Assembly: GCF_905171775.1 (NCBI RefSeq)
Contig: NC_053501.1
Span: forward strand, 75,325,134-75,389,133
Source: Rana temporaria
Taxonomy: Eukaryota; Chordata; Amphibia; Anura; Ranidae
Direction of reading: 5' to 3'
DNA: 64,000 nt
The translations under genes were made by a program, and so were the position numbers. This document shows positions 33,206 through 43,909 of this stretch, one piece after another. Numbering within the stretch: the first letter of the stretch is position 1; each line of letters begins with the position of its first letter. Below the pieces are notes generated by a model. The model made no database searches and had not been told where the DNA came from. It saw only the letters and a list, made by a program, of their open reading frames with translations.

Positions 33206-33370
33206 AAATTTGAGCAGTAAAATCAAGCCAGCCACTTGATTTTTGGGGAAACGCATCGGGTAGAGCTCACGTGTGATGTCATCGGGGCTGGCAGGATTTT
33301 ACTGCTCGAAATGTATTGCCTCATTGTAAGTGTGTTTTCTCTTATTTTATTAAATATACCCACTGTTTTA
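33206..33370 (+). mobile_element. possible Penelope-like terminal fragment
   Basis: 'ggggaaacgcatcggg' (33243) resembles the 3' half of the hammerhead-like motifs elsewhere. The following 'ttattttattaaatatac' and 'acgctatgaagatt' resemble the sequence after the motif in 51780-51880. No coding is seen. Confidence 0.35.
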
Positions 33371-36300
33371 CGCTATGAAGATTCTCCCTGCTTGCATTTT
33401 ATATATGCTCCCTTGGTTAGTGGATCTCACCCAAAGAAAGTTTTCTGTAAGAGGGCCATGCAGACATGCCTAGCAATAAAGTGCAATAGCACTTGCACTT
33501 TATTTGATTGAGGACATTGGGCCTGATTCTCAAAAGAGATACGCAGACTTAACTGCTGTTCAGCCTGCATATCCCTGGGCCAAATTCTCAAAAAGCCTGC
33601 CTAACTTAAATTTCAGCAGTTAAGTTACACTGACTTAAAATTTCTACCTAAGTGCCCGATCGTCAAAGCACTTACCTAGAAATTTCAGGCCGTGTAACTT
33701 AAGTGCCGCCGTCGTAAGGCAGTCCTCCTCTCCTGGGGGCATTTAAAATTTAAATGAGGCGCGCTCCCGCGCCGGCCGTACTGCGCATGCGTGTGACGTC
33801 ATTTTCCCGACGTGCAGCGCGCGAACAAAATTAACGCCGGGCGGCTTTGAGAATTTCGACGGGACACTAAAGTTGCGACGGGTGAAAAAAAAAAGACGCG
33901 CCGGGAAAACAAATAATTATAAAAAAAAATGACAGCGTCGCTCAGCATGCATTCCTGGGAGGGAGAACTCCATGCCAATTTTCAAAGAAAAAACCGGCAT
34001 GGGTTCCCCCCCAGGAGCATACCAGGCCCTTAGGTCTGGTATGGGTTGTAAGGAGACCCCCCCACGCCGAAAAATTGACGTAGGGGGTCCCCCTACAATC
34101 CATACCAGACCCGTATCCAAAGCACGCTACCCGGCCGGTCAGGAAGGGAGTGGGGATGAGCGAGCGCCCCCCCCCCTCCTGAGCCGTGCCAGGCCGCATG
34201 CCCTCAACATGGGGGGGTTGGGTGCTCTGGGGCAGGGGGGCGCACTGCGGGCCCCCCCACCCCAGAGCACCCTGTCCCCATGTTGATGAGGACAGGACCT
34301 CTTCCCGACAACCCTTGCCGTTGGTTGTCGGGGTCTGCGGGCGGGGGCTTATTGGAATCTGTGAGTCCCCTTTAATAAGGGGGCCCCCAGATACCGGCCC
34401 CCCACCCTAAGTGAATGGATATGGGGTACATCGTACCCCTACCCATTCACCTGGAGGCAAAAAGTAAAAGTTAGTAAACACACAACACAAGGCTTTTTAA
34501 AATAATTTATTATTCTGCTCCGGATGCCCCCCCTGTCTTCTTTATTAGCTCTATTTCCAGGGGGGGCTTCTTCTTCCACTCTCCGGGGGTCTTCTTCCAC
34601 TCTCCGGGGGGGGGGTTTCTTCTTCCGCTCTCCGGGGGGGGGCTTCCCCGCTCTCCGGGGGGCTTCTTCCATCTTCTCCCCTCTTCCGCTGTTGACTCGG
34701 CGAACCCCGGTTCTTCTCCAGCTGTCCGGTGCCTTCTTCTTCAGCGCTGGCTGCCTGCTATGTTTGTGTGTTAGCTCAATTAGTAACAGGCAGCCGGCGC
34801 GGTCTTCTGTGACGTCAGGGTCTTCTGTTCTTCTCCCCTCTTCCGATGTTGCCTCGTCGCTTCTTGTCGCTGTAATGATGGAAGCGCGCCTTGCATCCCA
34901 TTTATATAGGCATCACCGTCCCATCATGCTCTGGTAGGTACCCACGTGGTGGGTGCCTACCCACGTGGACCCACCACGTGGGTACCTGCCGGAGCATGAT
35001 GGGACGGTGATGCCTATATAAATGGGATGCAAGGCGCGCTTCCATCATTACAGCGACAACAGGCGACGAGTCAACATCGGAAGAGGGGAGAAGAACAGAA
35101 GACCCTGACGTCACAGAAGACCGCGCCGGCTGCCTGTTACTAATTGAGCTAACACACAAACATAGCAGGCAGCCAGCGCTGAAGAAGAAGGCACCGGACA
35201 GCTGGAGAAGAACCGGGGTTCGCCGAGTCAACAGCGGAAGAGGGGAGAAGATGGAAGAAGCCCCCCGGAGAGCGGAGAAGCCCCCCCCCGGAGAGCGGAA
35301 GAAGAAAACCCCCCCGGAGAATGGAAGAAGAAACCCCCCCCCCGGAGAGTGGAAGAAGACCCCCGGAGAGTGGAAGAAGAAGCCCCCCCTGGAAATAGAG
35401 CTAATAAAGAAGACAGGGGGGGCATCCGGAGCAGAATAATAAATTATTTTAAAAAGCCTTGTGTTGTGTGTTTACTAACTTTTACTTTTTGCCTCCAGGT
35501 GAATGGATAGGGGTACGATGTACCCCATATCCATTCACTTAGGGTGGGGGGCCGGTATCTGGGGGCCCCCTTATTAAAGGGGACTCCCAGATTCCGATAA
35601 GCCCCCGCCCGCAGACCCCGACAACCAACGGCAAGGGTTGTCGGGAAGAGGTCCTGTCCTCATCAACATGGGGACAGGGTGCTCTGGGGTGGGGGGGCAC
35701 GCAGTGCGCCCCCCTGCCCCAGAGCACCCAACCCCCCCATGTTGAGGGCATGCGGCCTGGCAAGGCTCAGGAGGGGGGGGGGGCTCGCTCGTCCCCACTC
35801 CCTTCCTGACCGGCCAGGTAGCGTGCTTTGGATACGGGTCTGGTATGGATTGTAGGGGGACCCCCTACGTCAATTTTTCGGCGTGGGGGGGTCTCCTTAC
35901 AACCCATACCAGACCTAAGGGCCTGGTATGCTCCTGGGGGTGGAACCCATGCCGGTTTTTTCTTTGAAAATTGGCATGGAGTTCTCCCTCTCAGGAATGC
36001 ATGCTGAGCGACGCTGTCATTTATTTTTATAATTATTTGTTTTCCCGGCGCGTCTTTTTTTTTTCACCCGTCGCAACTTTAGTGTCCTGTCGAAATTCTC
36101 AAAGCCGCCCGGCGTTAATTACGTTCGCGCGCTGCACGTCGGGAAAATGACGTCACACGCATGCGCAGTACGGCCGGCGCGGGAGCGCGCCTCATTTAAA
36201 TTTTAAACGCCCCCAGGAGAGGAGGACCGCCTTACGACGGCGGCACTTAAGTTACACGGCCTGAAATTTCTAGGTAAGTGCTTTGACGATCGGGCACTTA

Positions 36301-36578
36301 GGTAGAAATTTTAAGTCAGTGTAACTTAACTGCTGAAATTTAAGTTAGGCAGGCTTTTTGAGAATTTGGCCCAGGGATATGCAGGCTGAACAGCAGTTAA
36401 GTCTGCGTATCTCTTTTGAGAATCAGGCCCAATGTCCTCAATCAAATAAAGTGCAAGTGCTATTGCACTTTATTGCTAGGCATGTCTGCATGGCCCTCTT
36501 ACAGAAAACTTTCTTTGGGTGAGATCCACTAACCAAGGGAGCATATATAAAATGCAAGCAGGGAGAATCCTCATAGCG
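33371..36578. repeat. 3.2 kb near-perfect palindrome
   Basis: The left arm starts CGCTATGA (33371) and the right arm ends TCATAGCG (36578). The arms of about 1.6 kb pair throughout and meet at CCACGTGGTGGG (34942) and CCCACCACGTGG (34970), leaving a 16-bp spacer. Arms differ by scattered substitutions and small indels, for example in the A/T run near 33920 and its partner near 36030. Each arm contains a piece of the flank, a 'ctgattctcaaaagagatac' type repeat, and the TATA/poly(A)-bearing frog repeat (TATATAAA at 35015; AATAAA near 35442). ORFs here are by-products. Confidence 0.9.
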
Positions 36579-36652
36579 TAGAAATTTTAAGTCAGTGTAA
36601 CTTAACTGCTGAAATTTAAGTTAGGCAGGCTTTTTGAGAATTTGGCCCATTG
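36579..36652. repeat. partial duplicate of arm sequence beyond the palindrome
   Basis: The block from 'tagaaattttaagtcagtg' to 'gagaatttggccca' repeats 36299-36372 directly. It directly abuts the palindrome end. Confidence 0.85.
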
Positions 36653-37171
36653 TGTGGATCATATCACTTGTTTTTTTTTTATTTAAAGGAACAGCGCACC
36701 ATTTTCTGCTTTTATTTGTATTGTTCGGTCAAGAAATTGTGTTGCAGCAGTTCACAATACTTTAATGGCCTAGCGCCATTATTACAATCACTTTAATTTA
36801 AAGCGGGTGTATACCCGCTGACACATTTTTTTTTTTTGTTGGTACACCTGTAAGGCAAAAGGCATAATGAGCTAGTATGCACCGCATACTAGCTCATTAT
36901 GAAATACTTACCTTAGAATGAGGTGTCGGTATCTCAGCTGGTCCATGCCGAGGGAGATGACATTTTGCCTCATCGTGTCTTCTGGGTATCGTGGATCCAG
37001 TCCGCGCTGTGAGTGGCTGAAGCCGCAATGTCGTGCACGGGAGGCTTTTTTCCGGCAAGGTCTGGCGTCTGCCGGTCTTTCAGCCGAGAATCTCTGATGC
37101 GCAAGCGGCGCTGAAGTCAGCGGCGCATTGCAAGGGGAATATCTCCTAAACCATACAGGTTTAGAGATATT

Positions 37172-37902
37172 GGGCCAGATTCAGAAAACACTTACGCTGG
37201 CGTATCTACAGATACGCAGCGTAAGTGTAGAGATGCGCCGTAGTATCTATGCGCCTTATTCACAATACTAGATACGCCTGAAATATGTATTTTTCCGACC
37301 GACGGAAGTCTTAGGACGCCGTCGTATCTTGGGTGCATATTTTCACTGGCCGCAAGGGGCGCTTCCGTCGATTTACGCGTTGAATATGCAAATGACCTAG
37401 ATACGCCGATTCACGAATGTACTTGGGCCGTCGTATTAAGCTACGCCGTTTACGTAAGGCTTACGTCCGGCTTAAGTTTACCCCTCATAAAGCAGGGGTA
37501 AGTCATGTTAAGGTATGGACGTCGGAACAGCTGTCGATTTTTACGTCGTTTACGTAAGACGTACGTGAATGGGGCTGGGCATAGGTTACGTTCACGTCAC
37601 ATTCATTGAGCCGACGTATCTTAGGGAGTATTTGCGACGTGATTCTGAGCATGCGCGCGCATGCGCCGTACCAACGGCCCTCCATTTACATGGGGTCACG
37701 GTTAATTTAAATGTAGCACGCCCACTACCAGCCTACTTTGAATTAGGCGGGCTTACGCCGGCCAATTTTCGCTACGCCGACGTAACTTACGGAGCAAGTG
37801 CTTTGTGAATACTGGCCTTGCCTCACTATGTTACGTCGGCGTATCGCAAATGGGATGCGCTACGCCGGCCAAAAGATGCGCCCTCCAACATAAATCTGGC
37901 CC
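37172..37902. mobile_element. MITE with GGGCCAGATT ends (731 bp)
   Basis: It begins 'gggccagattcagaaaac' and ends 'ataaatctggccc'. Inner blocks 'gcgtatctacagatacgcag' (palindromic) and 'cttacgc'-type words recur. The target duplication is not clear. Confidence 0.65.
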
Positions 37903-38117
37903 ATACTTTTTACCTACAGGTAAGCCTTGTGTAGGTTAACCCCAATGCGGGGAGAGAAAGTGGGATTTTTGGGGTGCTAGTTGAAAATCAAACCATATGT
38001 GAAGGCACAACAATTCATAAAAAATCTATATTTTTATTCACAAATTCATCATAGTTAAAAAATGAAGATAAATTAATACAGCACAGTGTATTCTCTTCTA
38101 CAAAGTCAAGGTTAACA

Positions 38118-38156
38118 GTCCTACATGTTTCGTCTGGGTTAGGCTTCCTCAGGGAC
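38118..38156 (-). ncRNA. hammerhead-ribozyme-like motif
   Basis: On the minus strand: stem I GTCC/GGAC; core CTGAGGA, which fits CUGANGA exactly; one extra A; stem II GCCT with loop AACCC and AGAC (one mismatch); then GAA, the palindrome ACATGT (tiny stem III), A as the cleavage-site base, and stem I. This is the best-preserved core of the four copies. The short palindromic stem III suggests action as a dimer, as proposed for Penelope-type hammerheads. Confidence 0.6.
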
Positions 38157-38193
38157 ATACAGAGACTTTGATTTATCTAAAAATAGACATCTA

Positions 38194-38926
38194 GGGCCAG
38201 ATTCTCGTAGAATGGCCTAAAAATGCGGCGGTGTAACGTATCTCATTTACGTTACGCCGCCACAAGTTTTACGGGCAAGTGCTTGATTTACAAAGCACTT
38301 GCCTGTAAAGTTGCGACGGCGTAGCGTAAATCCTCCGGCGCAAGCCCGCCTAATTCAAATGATCCGGGTAGGGGGCGTGGATCACTTAAATTAGGCGCGT
38401 TCCCGCGCCGACCGTCCTGCGCATGCGCCGTCCCTAAAATTTCCCGACGTGCATTGCGCTAAATGACGTCGCAAGGATGTCATTGGTTTCGACGTTAACG
38501 TAAATGGCGTCCAGCGCCATTCACGGACGACTTACGCAAACAACGTACATTTTAAAATTTCGACGCGGGAACGACGGAAATACTTAACATTGACTGCGCC
38601 TCATAGACCCAGGGGCAACTATGCGCGTCGCAAATCTTACGTTAACGTCGTAACTTCACTGCGTCGCTCGGGCGTACGTTCGGGAATTTGCGTATTTTAC
38701 TAATTTGCATACTCGATCAGGAAAACGACGTCGGCGACACCTAGCGGCGAACAAAAAAATTGCATTTAAGATCCGACAGCGTAAGAGCCTTACGACTGTC
38801 GGATCTAATGGTTATCTATGCGTAACTGATTCTAAGAATCCGTCGCATAGATACGACGGCCCAGATTAGGACTTACGACAGTGCACATGGCGTTGCGCCG
38901 TCGTAAGCCCTTTCAGAATCTAGGCC
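38194..38926. mobile_element. MITE with GGGCCAGATTC ends, inside the Penelope-like element
   Basis: It begins 'gggccagattctcgtag' and ends 'tcagaatctaggcc'. The interior has palindromic words such as 'gtaacgtatctcatttacgt'. It is related in style to 37172-37902. The duplication is unclear. Confidence 0.6.
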
Positions 38927-39329
38927 AGATAGTTTTATAAATACAATTTTATTTCGACAACACTATTAGCCTCTCAAAGAGGGAATTTTCAATAAATACA
39001 AATAAATTCATAAATACATGTAAGCTGGAGGTCTTAATTAAAATAGCAACTAAAAAACATACCTAAGGAACCCTAGGCAGGGAAATCATGTTCATATTCA
39101 AAATCCATGATTACTTCATTAATGTTACATTCATTTATTCCAATAGATATGAGCAAAATAAACAATCCAAAAATGGGGCAATTGGCACAATCTATACAGG
39201 CGGCAACCACATATACCTCACGGGATTGGTCCTAGGTAGATGTAACCGAGGAAAGGGAGAGAGGGTGGGAGGGATATCAGAGCATCACGCCAAGCATCCA
39301 GATCAAGGGCTAAACAGCTCTTGTATTAA

Positions 39330-39520
39330 CATGAAAAACCTGTTGAAGGAAGGGTTTTAATCTTATATTTTCGTTCAGACCTGGAGACTTGGTGGCTTAG
39401 AGGCGGTATATCCATTTTGCCTCTACCTGGAGCAGGCGTTGATCTACATCTAAGCCTCTCTCATTAAGAGAGATATGTTCCTGGGCAAAGAAGCCTAACA
39501 TTTTCAAATTGTGGTTATGG
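39330..39520 (-). pseudogene. Penelope-like C-terminal (GIY-YIG region) remnant
   Basis: On the minus strand, 'KMLGFFAQEHISLNERGLD' is followed by 'RLLQVEAKWIYRL', then a stop, then 'SPGLNENIRLKPFL'. The order HI..RG....LL..E..WI..L......GLNE matches the extreme C-terminus of Penelope-like reverse transcriptase/GIY-YIG proteins and is comparable to 51508-51717. No RT domain remains. Confidence 0.6.
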
Positions 39521-39639
39521 AAGCGACCCATGTGGCGGCTAATGAAGTAGTAATCATTGATTTTGAATATGAATATTACTATAGTAAACATGATTTACCT
39601 GCCTTGAGGGGATTAAGTTCGCATTTGTTGCGCTATACA

Positions 39640-39671
39640 AGTCACTCACTCACTCACTCACTCACTCACTC
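39640..39671. repeat. (ACTC)n microsatellite
   Basis: About eight ACTC units. Confidence 0.95.
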
Positions 39672-40811
39672 AGGGTTCCTTAGGTATGTTAATTTTATTT
39701 TTGTTTCTATTTTAAATAAGACCTCCAGCTTCTGTGACTCCTCTTTATATATACCCTCTGTTCACATCAGTCGGTATGTATTTTACATACCTCAATTTGT
39801 GACAGGTACCCCAGCAGGCGCTGTACTTGTCAAATCATATATGATTTCTGGTTGTTTTTTTACTAATGGTTATTCCACAATATTGCATTTCCACACAGGA
39901 CCGCACGGTTCGCCTCTCTCTGTCTTTGCCCTCCATTGCATGGTATGTTATTCACAATTGGATCTCCTGTGGGCGCCCAGGGGCAGGCATCAGAATGGCA
40001 CATGCCTACACTGAACCTATGCAAAGGTATGGATGCTATGACTGTCCGTTTAGTGCCGTGTATGCATTCAGGTGCCGCTGTGGCATTATCCAACCCAGTG
40101 CAGTGACTTGATTCCCGCCCCTGTAGTGACGCTTAGGTCGCGTCATCTGTCACTCTTCAGGGATTGGACACATGCGCAAGCATCAGTGCTTTCTGTTGGG
40201 GATTTCCCCACCTTACACGTCACTATCAAGCGCTCGCAGTTACAACGCTGACGTCATGACGTCACACGCGGCGCCGCCCCTCCATCGGCATACAAGAGGA
40301 CCAACACAGCTGTCACAGCCGATACGGGATCCGCTTGGGGAGCCGCGATGCACACACACTAATCAGCAGGTATGTTTTGGGAGCTAGAAGTAAGAAGTGA
40401 GTAAGAGACCTCAGATGTCTCTTTATTTACTCGAAATACTTGTTTAACCCTATCCTTGAGAGGTATTCCTCCATTGACAAGGGTTCCTTCATTTCTGCTT
40501 CACCACTTTGTACCTATAAATCTTGTCTTCTTACACAGATCCATCTGGTTTGGTGATTTTATATGGTCTCCCTCTACATCATCCTTGACCATTAGCACCT
40601 CATTGTGGAAAATTGAAGCGTAAGGTATGAGTAAGCAGCAAAATGGAAGGACTCTTTATATTTTGGTAGATCATCTGTATCTATACCTATGAAAAATTCC
40701 CTTTTCTTCTTTTTGATCAATCTATATCTCCCTTCCAGATATGGTGACAGTTTTTCGTCCTTAATCTGTAAAGAATACCTGCTGCTCTGTGCATTGTACG
40801 TCCCTGTGTAC

Positions 40812-40850
40812 GTCCCAGAGGAAGCCTAACCCAGGCGAAACATGTAGGAC
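40812..40850 (+). ncRNA. hammerhead-ribozyme-like motif (inverted partner)
   Basis: Stem I GTCC/GGAC; core CAGAGGA (U4 changed to A); extra A; perfect stem II GCCT/AGGC with loop AACCC; GAA; ACATGT; A. Compared with the copy at 38118-38156 it has the better stem II and the worse core. Confidence 0.55.
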
Positions 40851-41521
40851 TGTTAACCTTGACTTTGTAGAAGAGAATACACTGCGCTGTATCTCCTGTC
40901 TCTTCATTTTTTAACTATGATTAATTTTGTGAATAAAAATATGGATTTTTTATGAATTGTTGTGCCTTCAAATATGGTTTGATTTTCAGCAAGCACCCCA
41001 AAAATCCCACTTTCTCTCCCCGCATTCGGGTTTACCTACACATATATATACAGGGATGTAGCTGGTATTGAACAACAACTCTATATGAGTGTTTGCTCTA
41101 TATATTATTTATCTACAGGTAAGCATTTGTAGGTAAAAGTTAAAACATTTACTATACAACCACTTTAACATAAAGAACACCAGTCTTTGAATGAGTACAA
41201 TTGATAGTGAGTTTCTGCTTTTACTTCATTGGCTCTAAAAAATTTGGTTTAAGAATACTGATCTATAATCACTGTGGGAAATGGTATTCCTGGAGTAAAT
41301 TGATTGCTGTAATGGACCCTTTCCTGACAAACTTCTTACATTAGATCTGTCATCAATAAGTGGCACTTTGTTCCTCAGGAACCCAGCCCTCAGTGTACTC
41401 TCTTCTCCAGCCTTTTGTTGGAAACACATCACTCACACCACAGACACCCAGTCATAAAACAGCTATGATTGACTTGAAACCTCAGACCTCTTTTTAAACT
41501 TTTTACATCTATTTTATTCTG

Positions 41522-41938
41522 ATGCCGCGTACACACGGTCCTTTTTCGTCATGGAAAAAAATGTCATTTTTCAGCATGTCCAAAAAACGAAGTTTTTCCA
41601 ACTTCATCATTAAAAACAACGTTGCCCACACACCATCGTTTTTGAAAAATGATGAACAAAGCGCGGTGACGTACAACACGTACAACGGCACTCTAAAGGG
41701 GAAGTTCTATTCGCCTTTGTGCTGCTTTTAGCTGATTCCTTGTTAGTAAAAGACGATTTGCGCTTTTTGGTCTGTTACAGCGTGATGAATGTGCTTACTC
41801 CATTATTAATGGTAGTTTTACCAGAACGAGCGCTCGCGTCTCATAACTTGCTTCTGGGCATGCGCGGGTTTAAAACGTTGTTTTTGCCCACACACAATCA
41901 TTTTGGACAACACGAAAAACGACATTTTGAAAGACGAC
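41522..41938. mobile_element. left half of a TGCCGCGTACACACG-type MITE
   Basis: It starts 'atgccgcgtacacacggtc', the same end type as 3357-3768. It is interrupted at 41938 by the hAT element. Its other half should lie to the right of the window. Confidence 0.6.
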
Positions 41939-42276
41939 TAGAGTTGAGCGGACACCTGGATCTTCGGGTTCGGACCCGAACCCGGACTTTGAAAAAAAAG
42001 TTCAGGTTCGGGGACCGAACCCGAACCCGGACTTTGACCCGGACCCGAACCCCATTGAAGTCAATGGGGACCCGGACTTTTGACTACAAAAATGTCTCTA
42101 AAAAACTAAGGGAAAGGGCTGGAGGGCTGCAAATGGCAGAAAATGTCAGGAAGAGCATGGCAAGTACTCTGAAAATAAATGTGGATAGGGAAATAACTCA
42201 AAATGGCATAAAAAAAATTAAAATAAAAAAAAAATTAAAATTTTGCAAAATGTCGGGAACAGCATGGCAAGTACTC

Positions 42277-43142
42277 TTAACCTCCCTGGCGGTATGATTC
42301 TGTCTGGAATTACGTACCAAAAGCGGTACAATTATTTTGCAAGGAAATTTGGCGTTTTATACTGTAGGCCTGTAATTTTTAGAAATAACTCACTTAAATC
42401 TGACCAAGCAAGAGTCTTGTAGGCATCCCGGGTATGATTTTTTTTTTAAAACAAAATTATAAATTATAATATAATAAATAATTATAAATAATTATAACAA
42501 ATAATAATATAATTATAATAAAAATGATTCAATAATGTAATCAACTCAAAATCACTGAAATGTGCTCAGTTGCAGAATTGTCGCTGTCATTATTATTATT
42601 TTTTATGACGAATTTCCCCACAAATCGCTATCGCACATTTCTGCAAGTGATTATAATTTATTATCGCTGTTTTCTAGCTGATCTAAAACCATTTTTGACA
42701 TAAAGGGACACTTTTGGACAATCTACAGTTTTTAGGCAGAAATGTCATTTTTTATTTTTATAAAAGTACATGTAGGGCACTGGGCAGACCACTAGGGACA
42801 AGGGGGGTGTGTATTTTTTACATACAGTACTGTAATCTATAAAATTACAGTATACTGTATGTAAAGTGTTTGTTTACTTTTTTGAATTTGGCGCCGTTCT
42901 CCGCTCCCGTGCGTCGTAACGTCGCAGGGAACGGAGATCGGCGGCACACGGGGAGACTGTGAATCGAGCGAGGAGGTCCCGCTCGCTCACACAGCGGGGT
43001 GGCATCACTGGATCCAGGGACAAGGTAAGTAACTTGCCTGTGGATCCAGCAAAAGGTAAGCCGCGCCGCTGCACACTCTGCACGTCCACCCCGAGCGTGA
43101 CTTGGGGTTACTGATCCTAACATGAAAAACCAGGGAGGTTAA
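42277..43142. mobile_element. TTAA-flanked element with CCTCCCTGG ends (866 bp)
   Basis: Ends 'ttaacctccctggcgg' (42277) and 'ccagggaggttaa' (43142), with TTAA at both. It interrupts a direct repeat of the hAT: the uninterrupted copy 'gcaagtactctgaaaataaa' (near 42157) shows the empty site. Confidence 0.85.
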
Positions 43143-43909
43143 AATAAATGTGGATAGAGAAATAACTCAAAATAACATAAAATAAAACATAAAAAAAATA
43201 AAAATAAAAAATAAAATCATTTTGACCTATGAGGACGAGGTACATATGTATTAGGAGGTTGAGGTGGATGTGGCGGTGTAGGTGGAAGCGGCGGTGGAGG
43301 AGGAGGAGGAGGAGGTAGCCAACACAGCAGGTTTTGGTTTTTAATATATGTATTTTTTAAATTAGGGTAAACCCCAAAAGAGTGAGAAAGATCTAGGGTT
43401 GCTACCTCATCCCTTTAAACCAGAACACAGAGTAATTACACAGGTTCTGGGGCTAATTTACTGTCTATAAGGCACCAAGTGAGTTTAATTAGCAGCAACT
43501 TAATCAGCCAGAGAACCTGTGTAATTAATATGTTTTTGCTTTTATCTTTCAATAGTGTTTATTAATTTTCTTCACAAACAGAAAGAAATACGTACCAGCG
43601 TAACTTCTTACTATAAGTAACGATTTGACAATCTGTTTAACATCACGAAGTGCCAATGCCTATTGGGGTTTCCACCTCCTACATCATATGAAAAACCACA
43701 TCATACAATTGGCAAATTAGACGCTATTAAACAACACTTCAGATATGTAAAAGGGAGGTAGTAAAGCAAAAACAAACAAAACAAAAAAAAAAGGGGGGGG
43801 ATTCATTCCCGTTGGGGAATGACAAGAAAGGAAACAATGGGGTAAGAAAGAAGGGGGGGAGGGGGAGAGTTGAGGCTCCGTGCTCCTAAAAATAATCCAC
43901 AAGATAAAC

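Larger units (their letters stand above)
37929..41116 (-). mobile_element. Penelope-like element with inverted terminal copies
   Basis: Inverted arms of about 235 bp lie at 37931-38165 and 40797-41040, each with a hammerhead-like motif. A 14-15 bp duplication CTACAGGTAAGC(C/A)TT flanks it (37914-37928 and 41117-41131). A 75-bp extra tail is present only at the right (41041-41116). The interior holds a GIY-YIG-type C-terminal remnant (minus, about 39330-39520), a MITE (38194-38926) and an inner inverted repeat. Inverted pseudo-LTRs, a tail and hammerheads are established Penelope-like features. Confidence 0.7.
36798..41168. mobile_element. TTAA-flanked element filled by later inserts
   Basis: The ends 'ttaaagcgggtgtata' (36798) and, inverted, TTAAAGTGGTTGTATA (41168) match closely and carry TTAA. 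Without the MITE at 37172-37902 and the Penelope-like element at 37929-41116 only about 0.45 kb remains. It has no coding. Confidence 0.65.

Noticed and set aside
33243..33270. Fifth hammerhead-like motif ('gaaacgcatcggg')
   Set aside because: Only the 3' half fits; no CUGANGA-like box or stable stem II can be placed before it.
34439..35439. Mirror-image Pro/Arg-rich and Ser/Gly-rich frames
   Set aside because: They lie in the palindrome arms, appear identically on both strands and consist of low-complexity G-rich DNA.
33371..36578. Palindrome considered as a Polinton or DIRS terminal structure
   Set aside because: No capsid, polymerase or recombinase gene lies inside, and the arms include flanking sequence.
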